A model generated the notes under the pieces. The model made no database searches, was not told the DNA's origin, and worked only from the letters and a program-made list of their open reading frames with translations. Positions 41,758 through 53,894 of a stretch of 64,000 nucleotides of DNA are shown in pieces. The position numbers and the translations under genes are program-made. The DNA is from Achatina immaculata (Eukaryota > Mollusca > Gastropoda > Stylommatophora > Achatinidae): the NCBI GenBank assembly GCA_009760885.1, contig CM019713.1, positions 10,863,274 to 10,927,273 of the forward strand, written 5' to 3'. The number at the start of each line of letters is the position of its first letter. Within the stretch, counting starts at the first letter, position 1.

Positions 41758-43813
41758 GTATGGTTGAAGAGATGGAGGAGGATGAGAGAGAGAGGGGTGT
41801 ATGGTTGAAGAGATGGAGGAGGATGAGAGAGAGAGGGGTGTATGGCTGAAGAGATGGATGAGGATGAGAGAGAGAGAGAGTGGTGTATGGTTGAAGAGAT
41901 GGAGGAGGATGAGAGAGAGAGCGGTGTATGGCTGAAGAGATGGAGGATGAGAGAGAGAGAGAGAGTGGTGTATGGTTGAAGAGATGGAGGAGGATGAGAG
42001 AGAGCGGTGTATGGCTGAAGAGATAGAGGATGAGAGAGAGAGAGAGCGGTGTATGGTTGAAGAGATGGAGGAGGATGAGAGAGAGTGGTGTATGGTTGAA
42101 GAGATGGAGGAGGATGAGAGAGAGAGAGAGAAGGGGTATGGCTGAAGAGATGGAGGAGGAGGATGAGAGAGAAGGGATATGGTTGAAGAGATGGAGGAGG
42201 ATGAGAGAAGAGAGAGGAGAGAGAGAAAGGGTATGGTTGAAGAGATGGAGGAGGATGAGAGAGAGAGAAGGGATATGGTTGAAGAGATGGAGGAGGATGA
42301 GAGAGAGAGAGAGGGGTATGGTTGAAGAGATGGAGGAGGATGAGAGAGAGAGAGAGAAGGGGAATGGTTGAAGAGATGAAGGAGGATGAGACAGAGAAGG
42401 GGTATGGTTAAAGAGATGGAGAAGGATAAGAGAAGAGAGAGAGAGAGAGCGGGGTATGGTTGAAGAGATGGAGGAGGATGAGAGAGAGAAGGGGTATGGT
42501 TGAAGAGATGAGGAGGATGAGAGAAGAGAGAGAGAGAAAGGGTATGGTTGAAGAGATGGAGGAGGATGAGAGAGAGAAGGGGTATGGCTGAAGAGATGGA
42601 GGAGGAGGATGAGAGAGAAGGGATATGGTTGAAGAGATGGAGGAGGACGAGAGAAGAGAGAGAGAGAAAGGGTATGGTTGAAGAGATGGAGGAGGATGAG
42701 AGAGAGAAGGGGTATGGTTGAAGAGATGGAGGAGGATGAGAGAAGAGAGAGAGAGAGAAAGGGTATGGTTGGAAGAGATGGAGGAGGATGTGAGAGAGAG
42801 AAGGGGTATGGCTGAAGAGATGGAGGAGGAGGATGAGAGAGAAGGGATATGGTTGAAGAGATGGAGGAGGATGAGAGAAGAGAGAGAGAGAGAGAGAGAG
42901 AAAGGGTATGGTTGAAGAGATGGAGGAGGATGAGAGAGAGAAGGGATATGGTTGAAGAGATGGAGGAGGATGAGAGAGAGAGAGAAGGGGTATGGTTGAA
43001 GAGATGGAGGAGGATGAGAGAGAGAGAGAGAGAGAAGGGGAATGGTTGAAGAGATGAAGGAGGATGAGACAGAGAAGGGGTATGGTTAAAGAGATGGAGG
43101 AGGATGAGAGAAGAGAGAGGTGTATGGTTGAAGACATGGAGGAGGATGAGAGAGAGGGAGGTATGGTTGAAGAGATGGAGGAGGATGAGAGAGAGAAGGG
43201 GTATGGTTGAAGAGATGGAGGAGGATGAGAGAGAGAGAGAGGTGTATGGCTGAAGAGATGGAGGAGGATGAGAGAGAGAGCGGGGTATGGTTAAAGAGAT
43301 GGAGGAGGATGAGAGAAGGGGTATGGTTGGTTGAAGAGATGGAGGAGGATGAGAGAGAGTGGTGTATGGTTGGATGAAGAGATGGAGGAGGATGAGAGAG
43401 AGTGGTGTATGGTTGGTTGAAGAGATGGAGGAGGATGAGAGAGAGAGAGAGTGGTGTATGGTTGAAGAGATGGAGGAGGATGAGAGAGAGAGAATGGTGT
43501 ATGGTTGAAGAGATGGAGGAGGATGAGAGAGAGAGAGAGAGAGAGAGAGAGCGGGGTATGGTTGAAGAGATGGAGGAGGATGAGAGAGAGAGAGAAGGGG
43601 TATGGCTGAAGAGATGGAGGAAGAGGATGAGAGAGAGAGAGAGCGGTGTATGGTTGAAGAGATGGAGGAGGATGAGAGAAGAGAAAGAGAGAAAGGGTAT
43701 GGTTGAAGAGATGGAGGAGGATGAGAGAAGAGAGAGAAGGGGTATGGTTGAAGAGATGGAGGAGGATGAGAGAGAGAAGGGGTATGGTTGAAGAGATGGA
43801 GGAGGATGAAAGA

Positions 43814-43844
<31 letters not shown>

Positions 43845-44640
43845 GTATGGTTGAAGAGATGGAGGAGGATGAGAGAGAGAGAGAGAGATGGGGTATGGTT
43901 GAAGAGATGGAGGAGGATGAGAGAGAGAGAAAGGGTATGGTTGAAGAGAAGGAGGAGGATAAGAGAGAGAGCGAGAGAGAATGGGTATGGTTGAAGAGAT
44001 GGTGGAGTATGAAAGAGAGAGAGAAGGGGTATGGTTGAAGAGATGGAAGAGGAGGAGGAGAGAGAGAGAGAGAATGGGTATGGTTGAAGAGATGGAAGAG
44101 GAGGAGGAGGAGAGAGAGAGAAAGGGTATGGCTGAAGAGATGGAGGATGAGTGAGAAAGAAGGGTACGGTTGAAGAGATAGAGGAGGAGGAGGACAGCGA
44201 GAGGCAGAGAGAGAGAGAGAGAGAAGGGGTACGATTGAAGAGACAGAGGGGGGAGTGAAAGAGAGAGGCACAGAGAGAGAAGGGGTACGGGTGAAGAGAT
44301 GAGGAGAGAGAGAAGAAGAACGGTTGAAGAGATGGAGAGAGAGGGGCAGCGAGAAAAGGGTACGGTTGAAGAGATGGAGGAGGAGTAGGACAGAGAAAGG
44401 CAGAGAGCGAGAGATGGACACGGTTGAAGCGATGGAAGAGGAAGAGAGAGAGAGAGAGAGAGATGGGTACGGTTGAAGAGATGAAAGAGGAAGAGAGAGA
44501 TGGGCAGAGAGAGAGAGAGATGGGGTACGGTTTACGAGGAGGAGAGAGAGGAAGTATGAATGAAGAGATGGAGAGAGAGAGAGAGAGAGAATGATTAAAG
44601 AGATAGAGAGATAGAAAAACAAAGCGTACGGATGAAGAGA
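41533..44640. repeat. 3.1-kb purine-rich array
   Basis: Around 70 units of roughly 35-50 bp: GGTTGAAGAGATGGAGGAGG then ATGAGAGAGAG with variable GA length. The plus strand is almost all purine except GTATGGTT. On the minus strand it produces an uninterrupted 1,136-residue frame rich in Ser-Leu and PPPSLQPY, which is an artefact of the repeat. Confidence 0.97.
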
Positions 44641-44931
44641 GTGAAGAGATGTATGAAGGGAGAGAGAAGAATAAGGAAAGAAAGAAAGAAAAAACTAAAC
44701 ACGCCATGGCTGCTGATGCTAAGCCACAAAGCAAATACACGGACGATGGTCTGCGCAATTTCCCGAATGTTCTGCCCACCCCCGGGCAGATACTTCCAAG
44801 CCCGAACACAATGTCCGGACAACACGTATCACTGACCCCACGGGAAGGCCAGGAATGGGGCAGGATCGATAAACAGTATCGTAAATTCACTGAAGATGGT
44901 CTGATATTATCTTCTGTAACCAATCAAGATA

Positions 44932-44936
<5 letters not shown>

Positions 44937-44972
<36 letters not shown>
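44937..44972. repeat. CT microsatellite
   Basis: Pure CT run of about 36 bases. Confidence 0.95.
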
Positions 44973-44974
<2 letters not shown>

Positions 44975-46440
44975 CACGACCACACCACTACTACCGCTGA
45001 GAGCAGGCCCATTATAATCACGCACATCAGCGTCAATACGGCAATACGGGAACTTGACAGTATCAAGGTGATTAGGAGAGTTCAAATGAAAACGGCAGGG
45101 AGAGCGAAAAACATACTGAATTAATGCAACAAAATATTTATTCCATCTCATCCCTAACTTCATAAGTAACCTTGAAATCTGTGTCCCGCGGGGTTTTTTT
45201 TTTGGGGGGGGGGGGTGGGGGAGGGGGGGGAGTGTCCAGGTTTGGGCTATTAAGTTTCTACTGAGAGTGTAGGTTTGTACATGCGGGTGGTCAATGTCAC
45301 AAGATGGCGAGGAAGTTCAGGTGAACCATCAGGACAGGCGAGAGAGCGAGCCGGAGTACACCGCACCCAAGCTTCGTTCCAGACGCCACAGGATGATAAC
45401 CGATGATCTTCTTCTTCTTCTTCTCAGTCTACTTAAGGTATTAGCGTCGCAGGGAGTTTCAGACATCGGTCCAGAGCAGGAAGAGAGACCTGGCTAGCCG
45501 CCATGTTATGTTTCCCCAGTGTGTCTTTCCATCTATCCACTTGGTCGTTCCCGTGCCCTATATCCAGATGTTTTCGAGCTGTCTGCGCGCGCAGGTGGCT
45601 GTTCTGGATGCATTGTGTATCAAGTGCCCGACTCACTTAACTGATGATCATCGTCATAATAACGCACCAAGCTACGAGACAGGAAGCTAGCATTAATACA
45701 CTCAGAAAAGCAGGAAACTAAAACATTCTGTTTACATTCACATGGCACTAATACCTCCACAACAGAATGTAACCGCTGTGTTACTCATATCAAGAGAACC
45801 TGCTTCGCAAACGCTTAACAAACACAGTGGAGGAAAAAAAAAAAACCAAGTCATTCTTACTGATACGTCGTAGCCACAGCTACGAAACTACTTCCATACA
45901 GCCTGTATGTACTTCTATGTGATTCATGCTGTTCCACATTCAGCGTCTAACTATGCAGTGCGACGAATAAGGAACTTTACACGTCATCCTGAATACGGCA
46001 TTTCAGGAACCGGCGTGGGCAGGTACAGCAATAACTACATTACCAGTCTGTACCAAAACAGTACAGCAACTTTTCAAAATGCCTTATGATAACGATAACG
46101 CCAACGCCTGCCTGGGTTATCTGCGATCCTTGTTCATGGGAGAGATCTTAAAGAAGTTAACTTTCATGTCCAGTGAAAACTTGTTGCCAGTTTCTAACTC
46201 CTGCCACCGCTAGTGGGCCCACAGCCGATAAGACCATACCTCACATGTCTCTATAAACGGGCTCTATATAAGCCTGGTTAACCAAGTAGTGGTCAGCGTA
46301 GTGTCGCGCCCTCACCTTTCATTTGGTGCTCCTATCACAGCGGTTCTCAAACTTGTTCAAACTTCGCCACTCCTGATAACGTAAATTTCTGTCGTGGCAC
46401 ACCTATGTTCTTAATCCTGGACCCTCGCAAAATGCAAGAC
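44975..46440. other. Unassigned DNA
   Basis: No supported exon. G-rich tracts lie at 45190-45235. A hAT-like terminus, CAGCGGTTCTCAAACTTG, is at 46339-46356. Confidence 0.4.
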
Positions 46441-46448
46441 AATATCCT

Positions 46449-46645
46449 CATTTCCATGCCACTGAGGCATATTTGAGTTCACGGTCTTAGGCCCATGTTT
46501 CCAAGACCATTGGGACATGAAAGAGTGATGTGGTCAGTATCTTTAGAGGCTGGCTGGAAAAGAAAAAAACCCAACCGCTGGGACTTGAACCCTGTATAAC
46601 TGGATTAGTAAACCAAACGCTTAACCACTCAGCTAACCAGGCCGC
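46449..46645 (-). mobile_element. SINE family 2, partial copy
   Basis: The minus-strand head contains TAGCTGAGTGGTTAAGCG and a B-box-like GGTTCAAGTCC, then a shortened body that ends at CATGCCACTGAGGC (read on plus). Confidence 0.8.
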
Positions 46646-46763
46646 CTTTAAATGTTATGTGTTTTTTTTTAATCTAACACGATGCATTTTATAACCACAA
46701 TATGTTACTAGTACTATCAAAAGCGTGCAAAATTTGTTATATGACCCCCCCCCACACACACAC

Positions 46764-46769
<6 letters not shown>

Positions 46770-46829
<60 letters not shown>

Positions 46830-47250
46830 GTAGTACATTGTACTTCATCAACTGGCAGAAGTAGTGCACACTATTTCATCAGCTGGCAGAACTAGTACAC
46901 TATTTCTTCAGCTGGCAGAACTAGTACACTGTATTTCTTCATCTGGCGGAACTAGTACATTGTATTCCTTCAGCTGGCAGAACTAGTACACTGTATTTCT
47001 TCAGCTGGCAGAACTAGTACACTGTATTTCTTCAGCTGGCAGAACTAGTACACTGTATTTCTTCATCTGGCAGAAGTAGTACATTGTATTTCTTCATCTG
47101 GCAGAAGTAGTACATTGTATTTCTTCAGCTGGCAGAACTAGTATACTGTATTTCTTCAGCTGGCAGAACTAGTACACCGTATTTCTTCAGCTGGCAGAAC
47201 TAGTACACTGCATTTCTTCATCTGACAGAAGAAGTACACTATACATCTTC
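46770..47250. repeat. TA/GA microsatellites and a 31-bp array
   Basis: TA and GA runs (46770-46830), then about 13 copies of TTCTTCAGCTGGCAGAACTA plus GTACACTGTAT. Confidence 0.95.
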
Positions 47251-47635
47251 AAACACCAATATTTGTTTCGAGCGGTGAGAGGAAAGGCCGGCTTGTAGCT
47301 CTGCATGCGTCATGATCTTTTCACCAAATCTACAGACGGCGCTCAAAGTTTACACTTGCCAACATTCACATGTTACGCTTGTGTGAACTTATCGGAAAGT
47401 GTGTGTGTGTGTGTGTGCTTAACGCAGTACTTCACTGTCTACTTCTTGTGTCCACCGTCCCTTCCCCGCACTTGGTGAATGGTTTAGTGTGATAACATGA
47501 CATGTTTGTTCGAGGAAAGGAAGAGTCAAGGTACACAAGAAAATGACTGACACGGATCTAAGATTCACCTTTTTTCTGTTCTCCTGCTGATTTATTAGTG
47601 GGCATGTTTTCTTCAACTTTCAGTCTCCTTCCAGG

Positions 47636-48340
47636 TCTGAGAGAGAGAGAGAGAGAAAAGACAGAGAGACATAGAAAAAGAGAGAGAGAGAGAAAGAGAG
47701 GGATACGACAGAGACACATAGAGAAAGAAAGAGAGAGAGAGAGAGAGATGGGGGTGGTGTAGGTTTGCATCCCTCGGCCCGAAACCCCTATTTACATATA
47801 AGTACATGGACGCAAGGGACAGCCCCACTCCTATGGCCCAGCGACACTGTTTACGTATAAGTACATGGACGCAAGGGGCAGCCCCACTCCTATGGCCCAA
47901 CGACACTGTTTACGTATAAGCAGATGGATGGAAGGGACAGCCCCACTCCTAGGGCCCAGCGATCCTGTTTACGTATAAGCAGATGGATGGAAGGGACAGC
48001 CCCGCTCCTAGGGCCCAGCGACCCTGTTTTAAGTACATAGATGGAAGGGACAGCCCCTCTCCTAGGGCCCAGCGACCCTGTTTTAAGTACATGGATGGAA
48101 GGACAGCCCCTCTCTTAGGGCCCAGTGACCCTGTTTACGTATAAGTACATAGACGGGCGGAAGGCGGATTTTACCCTTGAGGCCAGGTCCCTGATTACTT
48201 ATAAGTACACAGACCGGCGGGGGGTGGGGAAGAAACTATCTCTGGGGCCCGGCGACCCTATTTACGTATACTGACGGTGGGAGAAAGGGATGAAAGGCAT
48301 TGTACCACTTGTGCCCAGCGGCTCCGTTTACGTATAAGTA
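47636..48340. repeat. GA tract and about 61-bp tandem array
   Basis: GA-rich 47636-47750, then about 9 imperfect units containing GTTTACGTATAAGTACATGG and GGACAGCCCC. It decays toward the right. Confidence 0.9.
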
Positions 48341-48633
48341 CATATAATATGTATTTTTCGTGTCTGGGTAGCGGACCCGAGAGTAACACATCCAAGGGCC
48401 CTGACCTGGGGCCACACTGCTCTTCTTCCGCCCGTGTACTTTCTGACAGCTGAAACTAAAGTGTAACTGTCTTTCACAATCTCTAACTAACAATAAAACA
48501 AACAAAAAAAGTCCCCATCATCAAGAAATGGAAATGAGAACATTAGTGCCCCCTAAAGGGGTCCTTGTAACAGCGGATTGGAAGTCCTGGGGGGGGGGGG
48601 AAACAAATTTGAAGCCCTGGTGGAATTATACCG

Positions 48634-48898
48634 ACCTCTATGAGTGGCTAAGTGGTTAGTGCTCTAGTCTCTCGTGGCGAAGGTCGGGGGTTCGATCCGG
48701 CCGGAGGCGCCCCAGTCACCCAGCTGTAGAAATGGGTACCCGAATTCTTCTGGAGTTGGGGAAGGAAAGGCGGCCAGGCGTGATACTGACCATATCACCC
48801 TCTAGTGTGCTGACAGGTCAAGGAAAATATGGGCACTAACACCATATCCCTATGTGCCTCTAAGGGTTGACAGGATTACCTTTACCTTTACCTTTTAC
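48634..48898 (+). mobile_element. SINE family 1, full-length copy
   Basis: The head shows the pol III promoter boxes of a tRNA: GAGTGGCTAAGTGGTTAG (A box) and GGTTCGATCC (B box). The conserved body follows and ends in ACCTTT tail repeats. It is the clearest copy in the window. Confidence 0.92.
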
Positions 48899-49274
48899 CA
48901 TCAAGTTGGGGAATGGAAAAATGGAAACTTGACAGTAATCGAGCCAGAGAGGAGGACTTCTAAGACAACGTAGCATATATACAGATCTATAACCTTCCTA
49001 CATAGATCTATAACCTCTTACGTAGATCTATAACATTCGTGACAGGCTAGTAATATCACAGCAGCGTGTCATCTGAGTAAAACATGGACAGGAGGTGGTA
49101 CGTGTTTGTGTTTGGTGGGAGAGGGGGGGTGGGGTGAGAGAAGTAAGTACTAGCGAATAGAACTAAATAAAAAAAAAAAAAAACTCAGGTGAGCCGGTCA
49201 CTGCGGGTCATTTCCTTCCTTTTCTTTCATTACATTCTACATTTTTTTTTCTTGCGTCCCGATGTTTTGTGGTT

Positions 49275-49525
49275 CATTTATTAATTTGCATGTCCCTTGC
49301 GGAACTTTGCCTCCCTAACAGCTCTCCTGTAGGCCTCTCGGTTGTGAGCAAAATGCCCTGGTGCCTATTTGCAGATCATCAACGATGTCTTGAAGCCATC
49401 TTCGTCTTGGTCTTTCTCTCTCTCTCTTTTCCCATTATGTACCCTTCCAAAACAATCTTCTCTAGATTATCATGACGTTTTATGTGTCCAAAATATTTCA
49501 GTTTTCTCTCTTTAATATATGTTTT
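49275..49525 (-). mobile_element. RTE-like LINE (family A) 3' end
   Basis: The minus strand carries the usual CAAGGGACATGCAAATTAAT end and the reverse complement of CCATTATGTACCCTTCCAAA. The tail repeat here is irregular. Confidence 0.82.
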
Positions 49526-50224
49526 GTGGGTATATCTTTAAATTAAAAAAGACAAGAACTATTTATGTGAAATCTGACATTGTAGAAACGTTTGACAACG
49601 GACAAGATACCTATTCCCCCATTCAACTCCCAGCAAAACGCTACCGCGTACGAATATGTGGACTTTTTCTATCCAGAACGTATAACTTTAAAGGCCAATC
49701 AGAAGACAGATTTTCATTACCGGGTGCTGATGCTACCATCACTCACTCTCTCGTTCTTTAATGATTTCAATTAACCTCCTCTCCCCTGACAGTGACGATG
49801 CTTGCTGTAGAGTGACGGTGCCGTTTATCTTCCTAAACCAATCAGAGCTCATTAACGGTGGTGGTGGTGGTGGGGGGGGGGGGGGGAGGAGAAGGGGGAA
49901 ATCGCACCACCCCCAAAGACACTCCTTGGAAACGTGCTTTTAGCATTACTTCAACCTGGCCAACTGGGCTGGACAATGGCGGATTAAGCCGTCACTTAGC
50001 AAGCGCGTCCCACCTCCGCCCCCGCCCACCTATACCTTCCATCTCCTGATATGGCCTGATGTCCCCTCAAGTTGCTAACCTATACTTATTACCGCACGGC
50101 TGTGTGTGCATCAATAAGAGTTACAAATGATATGCACCTGTAGTTTTTATTTCAGTCTTGAAACATGGTCTTCCCAGTTTAGATTTTCAGCCCCCCCCCC
50201 CCCCCAAACCGAAATTTAAGTCTA

Positions 50225-50530
50225 TTCAGCCTAACAGTGGCCAGAGCTGGGTTCTGGTTAAGAGGACTGTGGCAAGCCAAAATCCATACGCCAGGCTGAA
50301 GAAGAAGCACATCAACATGCCAGAGAGGCAGGGGCAGGGTCTTGGTCAGCTACCGTTCCCTGGCGCCGAGAACCACACCGGCACTCTAGACCAGACTGAA
50401 GCTCAGCTAAAATGGCCGACCTGTCGTGGAATTCCCATCTCTGCCCGCGGAGAGTGTAGAATCAGAACAGCTTTATCTAGTCGGAGCACATTTATAAAGA
50501 AAATAACTTCCTGTTTTTATAACAGCCATG
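50225..50530. repeat. Interspersed repeat family 4, copy 1
   Basis: Aligns with 51428-51730: GTGGCCAGAGCTGGGTTCTG, GCAGGGTCTTGGTCAGCTA, CTAAAATGGCCGACC, ATAACTTCCTG. Its class is unknown. Confidence 0.7.
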
Positions 50531-50579
50531 ATGGCGGTGTCTTCGGCCTGAAATGTGACAGTCTGGAAATCTGATGCAG

Positions 50580-51425
50580 TCATGGCCCTGATCTGATAAC
50601 GAATGAAGGTTGTATAAAAACAATGAAAAAAGCGGAATTATACACTTACAAGAAGCATTTCCTGAATGCGATGAAAACTAACAAAATGAAAGGTTAACTA
50701 GTTAACTAACGGACTTTACACGAGAAAGACGAAGGAGGAAGATAAGCAGACAGACAAACACAACGGAACGACGGAAAGTTCTCCCCGGCCAGGATATAAA
50801 AGAGAATCAAGATTGGAATCTACGAACAGATATAACCGTAACGGCGCCATCCAGCATGGCGTTTGAAGATTACGACATGATAAAACAGATTTCCGCTCTT
50901 ATGCCTCATTGTTTGCCACTTGAGCGCAGTTATGTCATATGGCGGAGGGGCGGTGTTTTGTGTCAAGTTTGTATTTAGCGGGGAAAAGAACTCACAGTCC
51001 ACCTGGCTAAATATTAAACAACAACACATAAGATCTGCATCCCTTCCAAACTTTTCTCCACAAAATGTCGATATTTGCTTGTCATTGTGACCATGAGGCT
51101 CTTGGAAGGTGATGTCTTGATGATGATCCTCTGTTGTTCCGCCTTTCTTTGAAATGAGAACTGTCGATCTCTGCACCCAATGCAGTTGACACCGTGAAAT
51201 CACAAACATGGCACCGGAGACGGGAGTGATGTTTTTTGGGAAGAAAGAAACTACGGTGGCTTGCTCGAAGACCCTGAGATGGTTGATGGCATGAGTTTAC
51301 AGGAAACTCCACCACTTCTTCTTCTTCTTCTTTCAATAAACCGTGGTTCTAGCCTCAGATATCTATATTTACAGCCCGGATAAACTGTGGAGCCTTTTTT
51401 AGGTTACGCGTTGCGCCCTAAATGT
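50580..51425. other. Unassigned DNA
   Basis: Minus-strand frames at 50820-51336 show no recognisable domain. A CTT microsatellite lies near 51312-51332. Confidence 0.4.
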
Positions 51426-51427
51426 TG

Positions 51428-51730
51428 TCTTCCAGTGGCCAGTGCTGGGTTCTGGCTAGGTGGACTGTGGCAGGCCGAAATCCATAAGACAGGCTGAAGA
51501 AGGGGATCAACATGGTAATTAACAGCAACCACCGAAGAGGCGGGGCAGGGTCTTGGTCAGCTATCGCTCCCCGGCGACGAGAAGCACCCCGGCACTCTAG
51601 ACCTGAATGAAGCTCAACTAAAATGGCCGACCCGTTGTGGATTCCAATCTCTGCCGGGCAGGATGTAAAACCAGAACAGCCTTATTTAGCCAGAGCACAA
51701 TTATAAAGAATATAACTTCCTGCCCTTGAT
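51428..51730. repeat. Interspersed repeat family 4, copy 2
   Basis: Second copy of 50225-50530 in the same orientation. Confidence 0.7.
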
Positions 51731-51939
51731 GCCTTTGTAGCTCCCCCATTAAACATTAACATTAGTAACACTTTACACGAACACAATACTCCGGTCGCGA
51801 GAGCGTCCAAAAACAAAAAATTTGCGACAAATGGCACAGAAAAAAAAGCATCTACGCTACATCTGTATCTAACTGCGCATTTAGAGGAAACAGAAAGTAG
51901 GTCACACGAGTACCAATTTTAGAAGCATACAATTATTTA

Positions 51940-52245
51940 ACTGCCGCAATTTTATGATAAATGATCCTCCTACTCCTCGTCGTTCACTCGGATACACACA
52001 ACAATCTCTCTGACAAATGCGGCAGTTCATCTCTGGTTTTAAGCATCTCCGTAGAGCTTCTCCTGTATGGGTCTGTCCAGGTCCTTTCTTCGCCTGAGTG
52101 AGCTGTGTAGATGGCAGCTCAGGAAAATCTGACGCGGTGTCTGTTGCACTTTTCTGCAGGTACACGGGTCTGCTGGGTCGGTTTTGAGCTTCTGGTATAG
52201 ATTATGTTTCAGCCTGTGATGTCCTGTTCTCAATCAGAAGATTAT
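51940..52245 (-). mobile_element. RNase H-type LINE 3' end
   Basis: The minus strand reads RTGHHRLKHNLYQKLKTDPA, DPCTCRKVQQTPRQIFLSC and DLDRPIQEKLYGDA, then (other frame) TAAFVREIVV. This is the Cys-rich terminus that follows RNase H in I/Jockey-related LINEs (RTGHNRL...C.C....T..H.L..C). It is 5'-truncated. Confidence 0.8.
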
Positions 52246-52259
52246 CACTTGGTCTGTAA

Positions 52260-53320
52260 TCTGAAACTGGCATCCTTGCACTCTGGGCATTCCCATGTGT
52301 GATCTGCACATCGGTACGCATATCGAAACCAGTGTACCAGTTAGAGGCGGATCAGAAATACACACTGATCAGTTCACCAAACCGAACTACAAGAAAAAAC
52401 GAGGAACGGAGAGAGAGAGAGAGAGAGGGCAGGAGAGACAAGCACAGACGTGCGCGCAGATGTACACACACAGACTCAGGGACAGAACTAAAACTCCGAC
52501 ACCAAGATACTCAGAGACGAAGATAACAAGATACTCGGGACACTCAGACAGCTAGATCGAGATCAGGAAAGACGTGCAGACAGGAAGCGACAAACAGCTA
52601 CAGACAGATATAGTGGGAGATTCAGAGAGATAGATTTAGTTGAAGTGCACCCTGAAAAATAAGACAGAGAGATACAGAATCAGACAGACATGCTGATGTG
52701 ATGAAACTACGAGCTTGACTGATATGCAGATACACAAGAGCGCTAGAGAATAGATATCGAGATCGTGTGTAGTGAATAGAAAGAACTCGACTTACATTTC
52801 GCCTATGGTGAGATAGAGAGAGAGGGGGGGGGGGAGAGAGATTATCTACTAATGCTCGTGTAGCTCAGTTGGTATGCACTTTAAGAATGAATTCTCCGTT
52901 GTTTATGCCTTCTCTATTGAACTGTTGGAAATTCCACACCCATTTTTACTATAGGAGACATGTGCTATAAATAAACATGTAATTCTCGTTCGGGATGAAC
53001 GGAGTTCCCAGTATTTGTACAGGTCTTTTCTGTGTGACAATATTTAACAACCAATAAAATAGAACCTAACAATATTATACAGAGTGTGGAGTGTATCGAC
53101 AAGAGATAGTTTGTTATTTATTTATGTAATCATTTCATCGTTCCTTCATGCTTATTATGCTCGTTAACAAATGATGCGTATGGACAGCTCAGTGTCTTGC
53201 TGGCTAGCTGCAAACAGTAACTTTCTGTTAACAGCGGGATGGAAATCACTGTAACCACTTCCCTAGAATGTTACATAGCAGACTTGTATATCAAGGACCA
53301 CTTGATGTATGCGAAGTAGG
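52260..53320. other. Unassigned DNA with GA tracts
   Basis: Purine-rich stretches at 52405-52440 and 52810-52845. A short tRNA-A-box-like string at 52860 is not supported as a gene. Confidence 0.4.
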
Positions 53321-53324
53321 GCGT

Positions 53325-53890
53325 CTTGGCCAGCAATCAGTGTCTTGGTCAACAATCATTCACCAATCTAGACTAGAAATTATTCACCAGTCTTGGCTAG
53401 CAATCATTCACCAGCCTAGGCCAGCAATCACTCACCTGTTTTGGCCAGCAATCATTCACCAGTCTTGGCCAGCAATCATTCACCAGTCTTGGCTAGCAAT
53501 CATTCATCGGTCTAGGCCAGCAATCACTCACCCGTCTAGGCCAGCAATCACTCACCCGTCTTGGCCAGCAAACATCCATCAGTCTAGGATAACAATCATT
53601 CATCAATCTATGCTAGCAATCATTCACCAGTCTAGGCTAGCAATCATCCATCAGTCTAGGATAGCAATCATTCATCAATCTAGTCTAGCAATCATTCACC
53701 AATCTAGGCTATCAATCATTCATCAATCTAGGCTACCAATCATCCATCAGTCTAGGCTAGCAATCATTCATCAATCTAGGCTAGCAATCATTCATCAATC
53801 TAGGCTAGCAATCATCCATCGGTATAGGCTAGCAATCATTCACCAGTCTATGCTAGCAGTCATCCATCAGTCTAGGATAGCAATCAGAAG
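53325..53890. repeat. 24-bp tandem array, about 23 copies
   Basis: Unit built on TCTAGGCTAGCAATCATTCA plus CCAG/TCAA. The 24-bp period yields an open frame of 285 codons with repeated LAIIHQSR, an artefact. Confidence 0.95.
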
Positions 53891-53894
53891 AGAG

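Noticed and set aside
41513..44923. Minus-strand open frame of 1,136 codons, the longest in the window
   Set aside because: Made entirely of Ser/Leu and PPPSLQPY repeats read from the purine-rich array; parallel frames on both strands are also open. No domain or splice context.
46259..46300. TATA-box-like CTATATAAGC with a downstream GGTCAGCG
   Set aside because: No coding sequence or other core-promoter evidence follows; it precedes a hAT-like end and a SINE. Chance occurrence is plausible.
52855..52895. tRNA-like start GTAGCTCAGTTGGTATGCAC
   Set aside because: An A-box-like string only; no anticodon arm, B box or acceptor closure follows. Likely a SINE-head remnant.
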